64,000 bases of DNA from Cupriavidus oxalaticus (GCF_004768545.1 NZ_CP038634.1:1116001-1180000), one strand, 5' to 3'. Positions 19,070 through 29,267 are shown, counted from the stretch's first letter. Made by a program: numbers and translations. Notes: generated from the sequence alone by a model not told the origin.

Positions 19070-20110
19070 CTATCGCTTTCCGGCCCTCGCTTTGCCCGCC
19101 CCGGTCTGTGCCTGCCTGCGCCGGGCGCGCGGCGGCTGCACGCCCGCCATGGCCGGCACCGCCTCGCGCATGGCATCGATGAACAACCTGAGCCTGGCGG
19201 GGTAGAAGCTGGCGTACGGATAAACCAGGTAGACCGGCAGCGGCTCGGCCTGCCACTCCGGCAGCAGGTGCAGCAGGTCGCCGCGCGCGATGTCGTCGGC
19301 GAAGATCCACGCCGAGCCCACGCCGACGCCCAGGCCCTGCAGCGCGGCACTGCGCAACGCGTACAGGCTGTCGGTGCTCAGCCGCGGCCGGAACCGGAGT
19401 TCGCGGGAGTCGCCGCTGGCCGCGTGCGACAGCGTCATCGCCTGGCGGTAGAAGGTGTGCAGCGCCAGCCAGGGCAGCGCCTCCAGTTCCTCGGGCTGGA
19501 GCGGCAGCCGCCGGCCTTCGAGCAGCGCCGGCGCGGCGACTGCCACGCGCGGCACTTCGGCCAGCCTGACTGCGACCAGCCCGGGCTCGCGCACCTCGCC
19601 GACATGGATGGCGCAATCGATGGCCTCGGCGATGAAGTCGGGCGTGCGGTCATGCAGCAGCCACTCCACCGCGACCTGGTCGTACTGGCGCATGTAGGCG
19701 GCCAGCGGCGGCACCATCAGGTCCTGGCCGAAGGCATGCGGCACCACCACGCGCAGCGTGCCCTCGGGCGCGTAGCCGGCGCCGCGCAGGTCGGCCTCCA
19801 GCGTCGCCCAGTCGCCGACCAGCGCCTTGGCGCGCTCGTAGCAGCGCTCGCCGTCTTCGGTCAGCTTCATCCCATGCGTGGAGCGCTGCAGCAGGCGCAC
19901 GCCCAGCTGCCGCTCCAGCGCCTGCAGGCGGCGGCTGACGGTGGGCTGCGTGGTCCGCAATTGCGCGGCGGCTTGCGACAAACTGCCGGCCTCGACGATG
20001 CGCACGAAGGTCTGGAGCAGGTCGATGCGGTCGGCACCGGCGCTGGCCGGAGCGGGTTCCGGGGTGCCGGCCCGTGCGGTGGCCCGTGCAGTGGTCCGGG
20101 ATCTGGTCAT
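19070..20110 (-). CDS. LysR-family transcriptional regulator
   Basis: A 346-residue LTTR. An unusual Ala/Thr/Arg-rich extension of about 28 residues precedes the helix-turn-helix ([22 protein letters not shown], then [18 protein letters not shown]). The effector domain starts near residue 115. The tail after residue 320 is Arg/Ala-rich. It is divergent from the MFS gene at 20254, which is its probable target. The start could be internal, just before DRIDLLQ, if the low-complexity leader is not translated. Confidence 0.85.
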   Translation of the reverse strand: MTRSRTTARATARAGTPEPAPASAGADRIDLLQTFVRIVEAGSLSQAAAQLRTTQPTVSRRLQALERQLGVRLLQRSTHGMKLTEDGERCYERAKALVGDWATLEADLRGAGYAPEGTLRVVVPHAFGQDLMVPPLAAYMRQYDQVAVEWLLHDRTPDFIAEAIDCAIHVGEVREPGLVAVRLAEVPRVAVAAPALLEGRRLPLQPEELEALPWLALHTFYRQAMTLSHAASGDSRELRFRPRLSTDSLYALRSAALQGLGVGVGSAWIFADDIARGDLLHLLPEWQAEPLPVYLVYPYASFYPARLRLFIDAMREAVPAMAGVQPPRARRRQAQTGAGKARAGKR

Positions 20111-20253
20111 ACGCGCCTCGTATAGCCGTTGTTCACCGCACACCTCTACCAGAAAACGCGGGGGCCGGACAACATCTGCATCCATCGCATCCACTGCACC
20201 GATTGCGGATCTGCCTTTTTTCAACGAAATCACCAGATTCAGGAACAACGACC

Positions 20254-21489
20254 ATGCCTTGCCTATCCACCTCGCCCGCCGCTGCCATCGCGGCGCCATC
20301 GCCGGCACCGGCGCTCCCGGCACGCCTCGTATTGATGCTCGCCACTGCCGCCGGTCTCGCCGTCGCGTCGCTGTACTACAGCCAGCCCATGCTCGGCATC
20401 ATGGCGCCTGACCTGCACACCTCCGCCACGGCTGTCGGCGCCATCCCGACGCTGACGCAGCTTGGCTATGCGCTGGGCATCCTGCTGCTGGCACCGCTCG
20501 GCGACCGCTTCGACCGCCGCCGCATCATCCTGGCCAAGTCGGCGGCGCTGGTGGCCGCCCTGCTGCTGGCGGGACTGGCGCCCGGCATCGGCTTGGTGCT
20601 GGCGGCGAGCCTGGCCATCGGCCTGTCCGCCACGCTGGCGCAGGACATCGTGCCCGCCGCGGCAACGCTGGCGCCCGATGCGCAGCGCGGCAAGGTGGTG
20701 GGCACGGTCATGACCGGGCTGCTGCTCGGCATCCTGCTGTCGCGGGTGGTCAGCGGCCTTGTCGCCGCGCAATTCGGCTGGCGCGCGATGTTCATCGCCG
20801 CCGCCGGCAGCATCGCCGCGATGGCGCTGGTGGCGCAGCGCAGCCTGCCGCGTTTCGCCCCGACCGCGGTGATGCCCTACCGCGCGCTGCTGGGCTCGCT
20901 GCTGACGCTGTGGCGCCGGCATGGCGACCTGCGCCGCGCGGCGCTGGCGCAGGCGCTGCTGTCGGTCGGCTTCAGCGCGTTCTGGTCAACGCTGGCGGTG
21001 ATGCTGCATGGCGCCCCGTTCCACCTTGGCAGCGAAGCTGCTGGCGCATTCGGGCTGGCCGGTGCGGCAGGCGCGCTCGGCGCCCCGATCGCGGGCCGCA
21101 TCGCCGACCGCCGCGGCCCGCAGGCCGTGACCCGGCTCGGCGCCGCGCTCGCCGCGCTGTCCTTTGCCGCCATGCTGCTGGCGCCATGGCTGTCGCCGCA
21201 GGCGCAGCTCGGGCTGCTGGTGGCCGCCGCCGTCGGCTTCGACCTGGGCGTGCAGGTAACGCTGGTCGCACACCAGACCATTGTCTATGGCATCGACCCG
21301 GGCGCGCGCAGCCGGCTGAACGCGGTGCTGTTTGTCTGCATGTTCGCCGGCATGGCCGCGGGCGCCGCGCTCGGCAGCCTGGCGCTGGCGCATGCCGGCT
21401 GGACGGGTGTGGCCGCGCTCGCCACGGCCACATCGCTGGCAGCGTTGGCGGTACGGACGCTGCCGTTGCGAGCCGGGCAGGCGTCGTAA
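20254..21489 (+). CDS. MFS transporter
   Basis: A 411-residue, 12-helix major facilitator. It shows SLYYSQPMLGIMA in helix 1 and the loop APLGDRFDRRRIILAKS after helix 2; the C-terminal half includes GRIADRRGPQAV. It resembles YgaY/YdhP-like drug or metabolite exporters. The substrate is unknown. It is divergent from a LysR gene, which suggests inducible efflux. Confidence 0.82.
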   Translation: MPCLSTSPAAAIAAPSPAPALPARLVLMLATAAGLAVASLYYSQPMLGIMAPDLHTSATAVGAIPTLTQLGYALGILLLAPLGDRFDRRRIILAKSAALVAALLLAGLAPGIGLVLAASLAIGLSATLAQDIVPAAATLAPDAQRGKVVGTVMTGLLLGILLSRVVSGLVAAQFGWRAMFIAAAGSIAAMALVAQRSLPRFAPTAVMPYRALLGSLLTLWRRHGDLRRAALAQALLSVGFSAFWSTLAVMLHGAPFHLGSEAAGAFGLAGAAGALGAPIAGRIADRRGPQAVTRLGAALAALSFAAMLLAPWLSPQAQLGLLVAAAVGFDLGVQVTLVAHQTIVYGIDPGARSRLNAVLFVCMFAGMAAGAALGSLALAHAGWTGVAALATATSLAALAVRTLPLRAGQAS

Positions 21490-21582
21490 CCAGGAAGCAA
21501 TGCGCAAGGCTTCCTGCGGGCGGTGATGGCGGGCGGCTACGTCCCGGCCCGGCCTGCGCCCTGGCATGCCGCCGCGGCACGA

Positions 21583-23490
21583 TCATGCGGCGGGTGCCAG
21601 TCCCTCACCTTCCTCGCCGTCCTCATCCCCCGTCGGCGCCAGCGGCAGTTCGATCGTCAGCGTCGTCTGGCCCGGTACCGATTTCAATTGCAGCCGCCCG
21701 CTGATCGCCGCAGCACGCACCCCCATATTGCGCAGCCCGCGCCCGCCACGCGGGGCGTCGACATCGAAGCCGCGCCCGTCATCGCCCAGCGTGACGCGGA
21801 TCACCTGCGCCACCGGGTCGGCATGCGCCGCCAGCGTGATCGCGCTGGCGCCGGCGTGCTGCAGCACGTTGGTGATGCCCTCGAGCAGCAGGTACTGCAG
21901 CTCCTGCACCTTGCGCGCGGTGAAGTGGGGCAGCACCGGCAGCCGCTCGACCTGCCAGCGGATGGCGATGCCGGCCTCTTCGATGCGCGGCCCCAGCCGG
22001 TAGCGCAGGTTGCCCAGCACCGCGGCGAGGTCGCCGCCGGTGTCCTGCATGGCATCGATGGAGAGCTTGAGCGAGTCCAGCGCATGCCGCACCTGCCCGG
22101 CGATCTCCGCGCGGCTGGGCTGGCCTGACTCCAGCATCGACAGCGTGGTGACCAGCTGGCTGCCGAGGCCGTCGTGCATGTCGCGCAGGATGCGGCTGCG
22201 CTCGCGCAGCGCGGTCTGCTCGGCGGCGGCCTTCTGCGCGCGTGCGAACACCGCGCGCAACTCGGCCTCGCGCTGCGCCACGCGCTCGCTCAGCACCTGG
22301 TTGGCGCGCTGCAGGCTGCGTACGGCGCTGGTGTAGCGCTCCACCAGCATCCACGCCATGACCACGCTGAACGGCACCGAGACATAGCGGGTCATCGAGT
22401 GCACCCAGTAGTAGTCGCCGGTCAGCCACACGCGCAGCCAGTCGCCCAGGAACAGCACCGCCGACACGCCCACGGTGGCGGCCAGCAGCCTGGCCTCGCG
22501 GCTTGGATGCCGCAGCGCGGCCCATACCAGCGCGGCCGCCACCGTCAGGATGATGCCGACCTTGGCCAGCCAGCTCAGCGGGAACACCAGCGGATGGCTC
22601 GACAGCGCGGCCAGCGGCGCCAGTATGGGCAATGCCAGCCACAGGTAGGCGTCGAGCGTGCGGTGCAGCCAGCGCCAGGGCACGCGGATCACCAGCAGGC
22701 AGAACTTGCCGATGGCGCCGAGGAAGACCTCGCGCGCGGCCGCGACGATATAGCTGCGCAGTTCCGGCGGCAGCGCGAGGTCGTCGACAAAATAGTCGAG
22801 CAGCCGCACGCTCCAGGCGATCTCGGCCAGGCCGTACAGGCCGAACAGCGGGTCGCGCTGGCGCCACCAGATCAGCAGCGCGATGGTGCCGAGCACGGCG
22901 CTAAGCACGGCGACGATGAAGGGCCCGGCCACGCGCACCATGAATGCGTCCTGGTAGCGCGCGCGCACCGCCTTGGCCGGCCCCACCGTGACCGGCAGCA
23001 GGCCGGCTCGTGAAAACGCGCGCGCCGCCACCGTGATGCGCAGCGCGTTGCCGTGCTCGCGCACCAGCTCCGGCGGCAACGGCACATAGTAGGGTCGCTT
23101 GGCCAGCGCGGATGACGGCGCGCCCAGGCTGCCGCCCGCCGCCACCAGGATGCCGTTCAGGCGCACCTCGTAGCTGCCGCCTGCCCACGGCACGAACAGC
23201 CCTGCCGCTGCCGCCGCCGGCCAGCCGCGGTCAAAGCGCAGGTCGTAGACCGCCATGCCGGACTTGCCCGGCAGCGCGCGGTCCCAATAGTCCGGCAGCG
23301 TCAGCGGCTGCGCCGGCAGCAAGCTGCCGTCGCTAAGCGTGGCGCTGCGCACGGCCAGCTCCAGCTCCGCCAGCCCGTCGCTGGCGGCCGGCGCGGCACC
23401 ACGCGCCGGCGACGCCAGCCACGACAGCGGCAGCAGTACCGCAAGCACGGCAAGCAAGGTCCGGGTGAGTCGCAGCCAGGTCGGCGGCAT
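21583..23490 (-). CDS. Sensor histidine kinase with 7TM-DISM-type input (NarX/DegS-like)
   Basis: A 635-residue kinase. A signal-like N-terminus, a periplasmic jelly-roll-type region (to about residue 180) and a seven-helix membrane block (about 185-390) resemble 7TMR-DISM receptors. A coiled-coil segment leads to the HisKA_3 motif LRDMHDGLGSQ (His near residue 440) and an HATPase with ITNVLQHAGAS and GDDGRGFD. It pairs with the LuxR-type regulator 11 bp upstream in the same direction. The ligand is unknown. Confidence 0.85.
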   Translation of the reverse strand: MPPTWLRLTRTLLAVLAVLLPLSWLASPARGAAPAASDGLAELELAVRSATLSDGSLLPAQPLTLPDYWDRALPGKSGMAVYDLRFDRGWPAAAAAGLFVPWAGGSYEVRLNGILVAAGGSLGAPSSALAKRPYYVPLPPELVREHGNALRITVAARAFSRAGLLPVTVGPAKAVRARYQDAFMVRVAGPFIVAVLSAVLGTIALLIWWRQRDPLFGLYGLAEIAWSVRLLDYFVDDLALPPELRSYIVAAAREVFLGAIGKFCLLVIRVPWRWLHRTLDAYLWLALPILAPLAALSSHPLVFPLSWLAKVGIILTVAAALVWAALRHPSREARLLAATVGVSAVLFLGDWLRVWLTGDYYWVHSMTRYVSVPFSVVMAWMLVERYTSAVRSLQRANQVLSERVAQREAELRAVFARAQKAAAEQTALRERSRILRDMHDGLGSQLVTTLSMLESGQPSRAEIAGQVRHALDSLKLSIDAMQDTGGDLAAVLGNLRYRLGPRIEEAGIAIRWQVERLPVLPHFTARKVQELQYLLLEGITNVLQHAGASAITLAAHADPVAQVIRVTLGDDGRGFDVDAPRGGRGLRNMGVRAAAISGRLQLKSVPGQTTLTIELPLAPTGDEDGEEGEGLAPAA

Positions 23491-23501
23491 GGCGCAGGAA
23501 G

Positions 23502-24203
23502 CTACAGGGACTTGAGCAGGCCGAGCTTGGCGGCCTCATACACGGCTTCGCCGCGCGAGCGCACCGCCAGCTTGCCGTAGATGTTCTTGATGTGCGATTG
23601 CACGGTATGCACGCTCAGGCCGACATAGCGCGCGGTCTCGGCATAGGTATAGCCGCGCGAGATCAGGTCGAGGATCTCGCTTTCGCGCGCGGACAGCGTG
23701 ACGCCGCGCTGGGCGGCGTTGCCGCGTCCGGCGCATTCGGCGGCCCCGGCCAACCCAGCGGCCCCGGCGGGCTCGCCGCGCAGGCGGTTGACCACCTGGC
23801 GCGCAATCAGCGGGCTCATCGGCGAGCCACCGGCGCGCAGTTCGCCGATCGAGGCGGCGATGCGGTCGGTGGTCTCGTCCTTGAGCAGGTAGCCAATGGC
23901 GCCGGCTTCGATGCTGGCCAGCACGTGCTGGTCGTCGCCGAACACCGTGACCACCATGCATTCGCACTCGGGATAGCGTTCGCGCACCTGGCGTATCACG
24001 GCGATGCCGCTGCCGTCCGGCAGGCCCAGGTCGCACAGCAGGACGTCGGGCTGGTGCAGCGCCAGCCAGGCAAGGGCATTGGCGACACTGCCGGCGCAGC
24101 CGGCCACGGTACTGGCGGGAGCATGCATCTCGACGGCCTGCACCAGGCGGCTCTGCGCCGCCGGGTCATCCTCGACGATCAGGACTCTTGTTGTGCTTGT
24201 CAT
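23502..24203 (-). CDS. NarL/LuxR-family response regulator
   Basis: A 233-residue regulator. The receiver has EDDPAA, the phospho-Asp in LLCDLGLPDG and YLLKDE. The LuxR helix-turn-helix near residues 165-225 reads LSARESEILDLISRGYTYAETARYVGLS, with the recognition helix HTVQSHIKNIYGKL. It is co-transcribed with the 7TM-type kinase that follows. Confidence 0.9.
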   Translation of the reverse strand: MTSTTRVLIVEDDPAAQSRLVQAVEMHAPASTVAGCAGSVANALAWLALHQPDVLLCDLGLPDGSGIAVIRQVRERYPECECMVVTVFGDDQHVLASIEAGAIGYLLKDETTDRIAASIGELRAGGSPMSPLIARQVVNRLRGEPAGAAGLAGAAECAGRGNAAQRGVTLSARESEILDLISRGYTYAETARYVGLSVHTVQSHIKNIYGKLAVRSRGEAVYEAAKLGLLKSL

Positions 24204-24602
24204 GCCAGTGTGGTTGCGGGGCCCTGCCGTTGCGTCGGCGCGACGGGTTGCCGGCGGATTCTGACATATCCCCCGGTGTCGCGGGCGTGGCTCGGGCTGG
24301 TTTTCAGGGTAAACACAAGCGTCGCCGCGGCCGCCCGCACCAGCCTATCCATGCGGGTGTCGCTTTTCGTCCGCTGGTTCGCGGCGCCGCCCCGTTGTGG
24401 AGCACGCGGCATTTCTCCCGGTTCCCCACCCTGCATCCCTTACAAGGTCTGCAAGGCTTGCACGGCCTGCGGCGTCACCCGGGCCGCAGGCGCGCGGCTG
24501 CCGCACGGTATGAATCTTGCCGCTCCTGATAACCCGCCACCGGAATGCGGACATTGTTGTGCTCGTCCGCGTATGGCGCCATTCACATATCAGGAAATCA
24601 GC
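24204..24602. other. 399-bp divergent intergenic region without a recognised element
   Basis: The gap separates the NarL-type regulator (minus) from the BON-domain gene (plus). Open frames here have no signal or homology I recognise. It presumably holds both promoters. I see no strong palindrome or known box. Confidence 0.5.
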
Positions 24603-25727
24603 ATGAGCTACTACTACGACGAACGCCAACGCCGCCAGGCGTGGGACGACGACGACTGGCAACCGGAATCCGAAAGCGACCGCGACCGCTGGCAGGCGCA
24701 GCGCCGTCGCCAGCAGCTGACGCCGGGCCAGACCAGCTACGGCGGGCCGGCACGCCAGGGCGGCGGCTACAGTGACGAGTACGGAGCCGGCCGGTATCCG
24801 GAGCGGCCGACGCAAGGCGAGTACGGCAGCCGCGGCCAGCAGCGCTCCGCCGGTGCGTGGCGCGGTGACTACGACTATCCACAGCGCCAGGACTTCCAGG
24901 GTTCCCAGGGTTCCCAGGGCTACCAGGGCGATGAAAGCCGGCGGTATGAGCGCGACGAGCGCAGCCAGCGCGACCGGGACGAAGAGCGCTATCGCCGCCG
25001 AGCCGGCAGCAGCCTGAGCTACGGCCTGAACGGCGGCTATGGCTGGGAACGCGCAGGCGAATGGCGCGATCCGCAGGCGTGGCAACGCGATGACGAATAC
25101 GCCGACCGCCAGTGGCGCGAAAGCGCCGAGCGCGCCCGCGACCCGTATGAGATCGCTCGCGAGCGCAACCGCGACCGCTACTTCCGCGACCTGCGCAGCG
25201 ACACCCGCTACTGGACCGAGGACCGCGACGAGCGCGAAGACCAGCAGCGCTACGGCCAGCGCTACAGCCGCGCGGCGGCGCGCCAGCGGGGGTGGGAAAC
25301 CGATGATCGCGAAGGCTATCGCGGCGACGACCGGGAAGACCGCGGCGTGCTCTACAACCTTGGCCGCCGCATCGGCGAGGCGGTCGGCGACCTGTTCGGC
25401 ACCGACCAGCGCGAGCACGAGCGCAAGGCTGGCCCGCGCGGCTACCAGCGCAGCGACGACCGCATCCGCGACCAGATCTGCGAGCGGCTCAGCTATGCGC
25501 GCGGCGTCGATGTCAGCGATGTCAGCGTCGACGTCAACGAAGGCGTGGTGTCGCTGACCGGCACGGTGCGCGAGCGCGGCCAGAAGTACTACATCGAGGA
25601 TCTGGCCGACGGCACCTACGGCGTGAAGGAAGTCAACAACGACATCCGGGTGCGCCGCGAGGGCCACGGCACCAGCGCCGGCAGCACGAGTACGTCCGAG
25701 GCGACCGGGAGCACCTGGCGCGCCTGA
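24603..25727 (+). CDS. BON-domain protein with long Tyr/Arg/Asp-rich region
   Basis: A 374-residue protein. Residues 1-290 are highly charged and repetitive (Arg, Asp, Glu, Gln, Tyr, Gly), with short repeats such as QGSQGSQGYQG, and are probably disordered. Residues 300-360 form a BON domain: RIRDQICERLSYARGVDVSD, VNEGVVSLTGTV and VKEVNNDIRV. BON domains bind envelope or lipid surfaces, but no signal peptide is visible here. Proteins with this make-up occur in Cupriavidus and relatives without known function. A strong stem-loop follows. Confidence 0.75.
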   Translation: MSYYYDERQRRQAWDDDDWQPESESDRDRWQAQRRRQQLTPGQTSYGGPARQGGGYSDEYGAGRYPERPTQGEYGSRGQQRSAGAWRGDYDYPQRQDFQGSQGSQGYQGDESRRYERDERSQRDRDEERYRRRAGSSLSYGLNGGYGWERAGEWRDPQAWQRDDEYADRQWRESAERARDPYEIARERNRDRYFRDLRSDTRYWTEDRDEREDQQRYGQRYSRAAARQRGWETDDREGYRGDDREDRGVLYNLGRRIGEAVGDLFGTDQREHERKAGPRGYQRSDDRIRDQICERLSYARGVDVSDVSVDVNEGVVSLTGTVRERGQKYYIEDLADGTYGVKEVNNDIRVRREGHGTSAGSTSTSEATGSTWRA

Positions 25728-25776
25728 TTTGCCGCAGCAGCGCACCGGTGCAGCGCCGGTGCGCGCGGCAGATGCC

Positions 25777-25800
25777 CCGGCCGGCACTTGTGCCGGCCGG
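25777..25800 (+). terminator. Stem-loop after the BON-domain gene
   Basis: Perfect 10-bp arms CCGGCCGGCA and TGCCGGCCGG with a CTTG loop. A weaker hairpin with GCACCGG/CCGGTGC arms sits just upstream at 25742-25762. Only a weak pyrimidine run follows. Confidence 0.6.
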
Positions 25801-25837
25801 CCTCGTTCCTGCCTCATTACCAACGCGCAAGGTGCCC

Positions 25838-26647
25838 ATGCCCGCCCTCAAGATCGCCACGTTCAACATCAACGGCATCCGCAGCCGGGTCGGCGCGCTG
25901 CGCCACTGGCTGGAGCGCGAGGCGCCCGACGTGGCCTGCCTGCAGGAACTGAAGACCGCCGACGAAAGCTTTCCCGCGCGCGAACTGCGCGAGGCCGGCT
26001 ACGGCGCCGTCTGGCACGGCCAGAAGTCGTGGAACGGCGTTGCCATCCTGGCGCGCGGCGCCGATCCGGTGGAAGTCCGCCGTGGCCTGCCCGGCGATCC
26101 CGACGACAGCCACAGCCGCTACCTGGAGGCAGCGGTGCACGGCATCCTGGTCGGCTGCCTCTACCTGCCCAACGGCAATCCGCAGCCCGGGCCCAAGTTC
26201 GACTACAAGCTGGCCTGGTTCGCGCGGCTGATCGAACACGCGCAGACGCTGTTCGACAGCGGCCAGCCGGTGGTGCTGGCGGGCGACTACAACGTGGTGC
26301 CCACCGACGAAGACATCTACAACCCGCGCTCGTGGCGCAAGGACGCGCTGCTGCAGCCTGAAAGCCGCGAGGCCTACGCGCGCCTGCTGGCGCAAGGCTG
26401 GACCGATGCGTTGCGCACGCACTATGGCGAGGAACGCGTCTACACCTTCTGGGACTACTTCCGCCAGCACTGGCAGACCAACTCCGGGCTGCGCATCGAC
26501 CACCTGCTGCTGAGCGCCGACCTCGCCCCGCGGCTGCGCGATGCGGGCGTCGACACCTGGGTCCGCGGCGAGGATCATCCCAGCGACCATGCACCGGCGT
26601 GGGTGGTGCTGAACCGGCCCGCCGCCCGGCGCAAGCGCGCGCCATAG
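25838..26647 (+). CDS. xthA: Exodeoxyribonuclease III
   Basis: A 269-residue ExoIII-type AP endonuclease. It shows the metal-binding ATFNINGIRSR, the catalytic LQELKT (family LQETK), AGDYNVVPTDEDIY and the C-terminal SDHAP with the active-site His. It cuts at abasic sites and digests 3' ends in DNA repair. ATG 25838 begins the conserved MPALKIATFN; earlier in-frame codons are not conserved. Confidence 0.93.
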   Translation: MPALKIATFNINGIRSRVGALRHWLEREAPDVACLQELKTADESFPARELREAGYGAVWHGQKSWNGVAILARGADPVEVRRGLPGDPDDSHSRYLEAAVHGILVGCLYLPNGNPQPGPKFDYKLAWFARLIEHAQTLFDSGQPVVLAGDYNVVPTDEDIYNPRSWRKDALLQPESREAYARLLAQGWTDALRTHYGEERVYTFWDYFRQHWQTNSGLRIDHLLLSADLAPRLRDAGVDTWVRGEDHPSDHAPAWVVLNRPAARRKRAP

Positions 26648-26668
26648 CCAGCGCCGCCAGCGCAGGAT

Positions 26669-27592
26669 TCAGGCCGCCGCGCCCATCTCCGCCGCCAGGC
26701 GCTCCCGGGCGAAGTCCAGGAAAGCGCGCACTCCCTCGGGCAGCGTGCGGCCGGCCAGCGTCTGCAGTTCGACCGCACGGCTGCGCATGCCGCGCTCGCG
26801 GATGGCAGCGGCATGCAGTTCGCCGCGCCGCAGGCGGTCGCCTACGGTCACCGCGCCCGAGATCGACAGCCCGCCGCCATGCAGCACGAAGCTGGTCAGC
26901 GTCTCGAAGTGGTTGGTCACCAGCACCGGATCGAACACGATGCCGCGCTCGCCGCAGGCAATGTCGAACAGCTGCCGAACAGTGTTGTCGCCTTCCGGCA
27001 GCGCCAGCGGGTACGGCTGCATCTGCGCCAGCGTGATGCTGCGAAAGCGCGCCAGCGGGTGGTCGGGCCGCATGATGGCGATGACCGGCGCGGGCTGGCG
27101 ATGCTCGATGCGTATGCCCTGCTCGGCCGCACGGCTGTAGGTGATGCCGATGTCCGCGTCGCCATGCAGCACGATGCCGGTCACCTCCGCCGGCGCCGCC
27201 ACGCGCACATGGAAATGCAGCCCCGGATAGCGCTCGCGGAACTCGGCGATGATGCGCGGCAGGAACTCGATGGCAAACCCGGCGGAGCTGGCAATGCGCA
27301 CGCGGCCACGGCGCAGCCCCTGCAGCGCGGCGATCTCCGCCACGACGCGGTCCGCTTCCAGGGCGCCGCGCAGCGCATAGGCGGCGAGCAGTTCACCGGC
27401 GGCGCTCGCGACCATGCCCCGGGGGCGCCGGTCGAACAGCGGCACGCCCAGCAGCGCCTCCAGTGCCGCGACCTGCCGGCTGACCGCCGAAACGGTCACG
27501 CTCAGGCGCTGCGCCGCCTCGGTCAGCGAACCGCTGCGCACCACCTCCAGGAAGTAGCGCAGCGAGGTGTCCTGCAGGCGGTGCGACAGCAT
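26669..27592 (-). CDS. LysR-family regulator beside the amidase gene
   Basis: A 307-residue LTTR with the helix-turn-helix YFLEVVRSGSLTEAAQRL and VTVSAVSRQVAALEALLG and an effector domain from about residue 90. It resembles the NAC/CynR-like branch. It is divergent from an amidase gene, and a TTGC-N7-GCAA dyad between them is a probable binding site. ATG 27592 matches the family start; the frame stays open to 28162 only as a shadow of the amidase. Confidence 0.87.
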   Translation of the reverse strand: MLSHRLQDTSLRYFLEVVRSGSLTEAAQRLSVTVSAVSRQVAALEALLGVPLFDRRPRGMVASAAGELLAAYALRGALEADRVVAEIAALQGLRRGRVRIASSAGFAIEFLPRIIAEFRERYPGLHFHVRVAAPAEVTGIVLHGDADIGITYSRAAEQGIRIEHRQPAPVIAIMRPDHPLARFRSITLAQMQPYPLALPEGDNTVRQLFDIACGERGIVFDPVLVTNHFETLTSFVLHGGGLSISGAVTVGDRLRRGELHAAAIRERGMRSRAVELQTLAGRTLPEGVRAFLDFARERLAAEMGAAA

Positions 27593-27632
27593 GGGGGCGG
27601 CTCCGTGGAATGCGGCGGTGCAGCGAGCCGCT

Positions 27633-27647
27633 TTGCGTTTTATGCAA
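27633..27647. promoter_or_regulatory. LysR-type dyad TTGC-N7-GCAA
   Basis: Dyad with T-N11-A spacing in the 142-bp gap between the divergent LysR and amidase genes, 41 bp upstream of the regulator start. It is the best candidate operator in this gap. Confidence 0.5.
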
Positions 27648-27734
27648 GGATATTTGAAAAAATCATCGATTGCGTAAAGCCCTGCCGGGCCCGTATGCTT
27701 TTTCCCGACACCACAGGAGACACCGGGAGAACCC

Positions 27735-29234
27735 ATGGCGAACAGGCTTTCCAGCGCGCTTTCCATCACGCTTCCCACCGCGCTTCCCACCGACCCGATC
27801 ACCGAACTCGATGCCGTCGCCCTGTCGCGCGCCGTCCATGCCCGGGAGGTCTCTTGCGTGGAGGTGCTGGAGGCCTTCCTCGGCCAGGTCGATCGCCACA
27901 ACCCCCGCGTCAACGCCATCGTCGCGCCAGTCGACCGCGACGTGCTGCGCAGCCAGGCGCAAGCGCTCGATGCCGAGCTGGCGCGCGGCGACAGCCGCGG
28001 CCCGCTGCACGGCTTTCCGCAAGCGCCCAAGGACATCAGCCCGGCGGCGGGCATGGTCACCACCAAGGGGTCGCCGATTTTTGCCGGGCAGGTCACCCGG
28101 AGCGATGCCGCGATCTTCGAGCGCATGCGCGCCGCGGGCTCGGTCTTTATCGGCCGCACCAACTCGCCCGAGTTCGGCCTGGGCGGCCATACCTACAACC
28201 CGGTCTACGGCACCACCCGCAATGCCTTCGACCCGGCGCGCTCGGCCGGCGGCAGCTCCGGCGGCGCGGCGGCGGCCGTGGCGCTGCACATGCTGCCGGT
28301 GGCGGACGGATCGGACATGATGGGCTCGCTGCGCACGCCCGCGGCCTTCAACCAGGTGTACGGCCTGCGCACGTCGGTCGGCTGCGTGCCGCATGGGCCC
28401 GCCGACGAGGTCTTCTTCCAGCAGTTCAGCGTGGCCGGGCCGATGGCGCGCAACGTGCCCGACCTGGCGCTGCTGCTGTCGGTGCAGGCCGGCTTCGATG
28501 CGCGCATGCCGCTGACGCGGCGCGCCGAAGCGCCCGGCGCCTTCACGCTGCCCCCCGCGCGCGACTGGAAAGGTGTGCGCGTGGGCTGGCTTGGCGACCT
28601 GGGCGGCCACTTGCCGACCGAGCCCGGTGTGCTCGAAACCTGCGAGCAGGCACTGGACCACTTCCGCGCGCTCGGCTGCGACGTCGACGCCGCACTGCCG
28701 GATTTCGAGCTGGAGCGCCTGTGGCAGGCGTGGATCGACCTGCGCAGCTTCTCGGTGGCCGGCGCCAATGGCACGCTGTACCGCGACCCGGCCACGCGCG
28801 CGTTGCTCAAGCCCGAGGCCGCCTGGGAAATCGAGCGCGGCCTGGCGCTGCCCGGCACGCGCGTCTACGAAGCCCTGTGCGAGCGCAGCGCGTGGTACCA
28901 GGCACTGCGCGCGCTGTTCGAGCGCTTCGACTACCTGGTGCTGCCGGCCGCGCAGGTGTTCCCGTTCGACGCCGGATGGGACTGGCCGCGCAGCGTCGGC
29001 GGCCGTGACATGGACACCTACCACCGCTGGATGCAGGTCGTGGTGCCGGCCACCATGGCCGGGCTGCCGGCGCTGGCCGCGCCCGCCGGCTTCGGCCCGC
29101 AGGGGCTGCCAGCCGGCATCCAGATCATCGGGCCGGCGCAGGCCGACGCGGCGGTGCTGCAGCTGGGCCATGCCTACGACCAGGCCGGCGGCTTCTCGCG
29201 CGTGCGCAGCCCGTGGCTGGACCGCGCGGCCTAG
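27735..29234 (+). CDS. Amidase of the amidase-signature family
   Basis: A 499-residue amidase-signature enzyme. The catalytic triad elements are visible: Lys in APKDIS (near residue 98), Ser in SAGGSSGGAAAAVAL (near residue 176) and the nucleophile Ser in SDMMGSLRTPA (near residue 197). The family motif usually reads GGS, so MMGS is a small deviation. It probably hydrolyses a small amide or acyl-amino compound. It is followed 100 bp later by a Bug-family binding protein and is divergent from a LysR gene, suggesting a scavenging unit. Confidence 0.87.
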   Translation: MANRLSSALSITLPTALPTDPITELDAVALSRAVHAREVSCVEVLEAFLGQVDRHNPRVNAIVAPVDRDVLRSQAQALDAELARGDSRGPLHGFPQAPKDISPAAGMVTTKGSPIFAGQVTRSDAAIFERMRAAGSVFIGRTNSPEFGLGGHTYNPVYGTTRNAFDPARSAGGSSGGAAAAVALHMLPVADGSDMMGSLRTPAAFNQVYGLRTSVGCVPHGPADEVFFQQFSVAGPMARNVPDLALLLSVQAGFDARMPLTRRAEAPGAFTLPPARDWKGVRVGWLGDLGGHLPTEPGVLETCEQALDHFRALGCDVDAALPDFELERLWQAWIDLRSFSVAGANGTLYRDPATRALLKPEAAWEIERGLALPGTRVYEALCERSAWYQALRALFERFDYLVLPAAQVFPFDAGWDWPRSVGGRDMDTYHRWMQVVVPATMAGLPALAAPAGFGPQGLPAGIQIIGPAQADAAVLQLGHAYDQAGGFSRVRSPWLDRAA

Positions 29235-29267
29235 TTCGACAACACACCACACCATCACAACACACGC

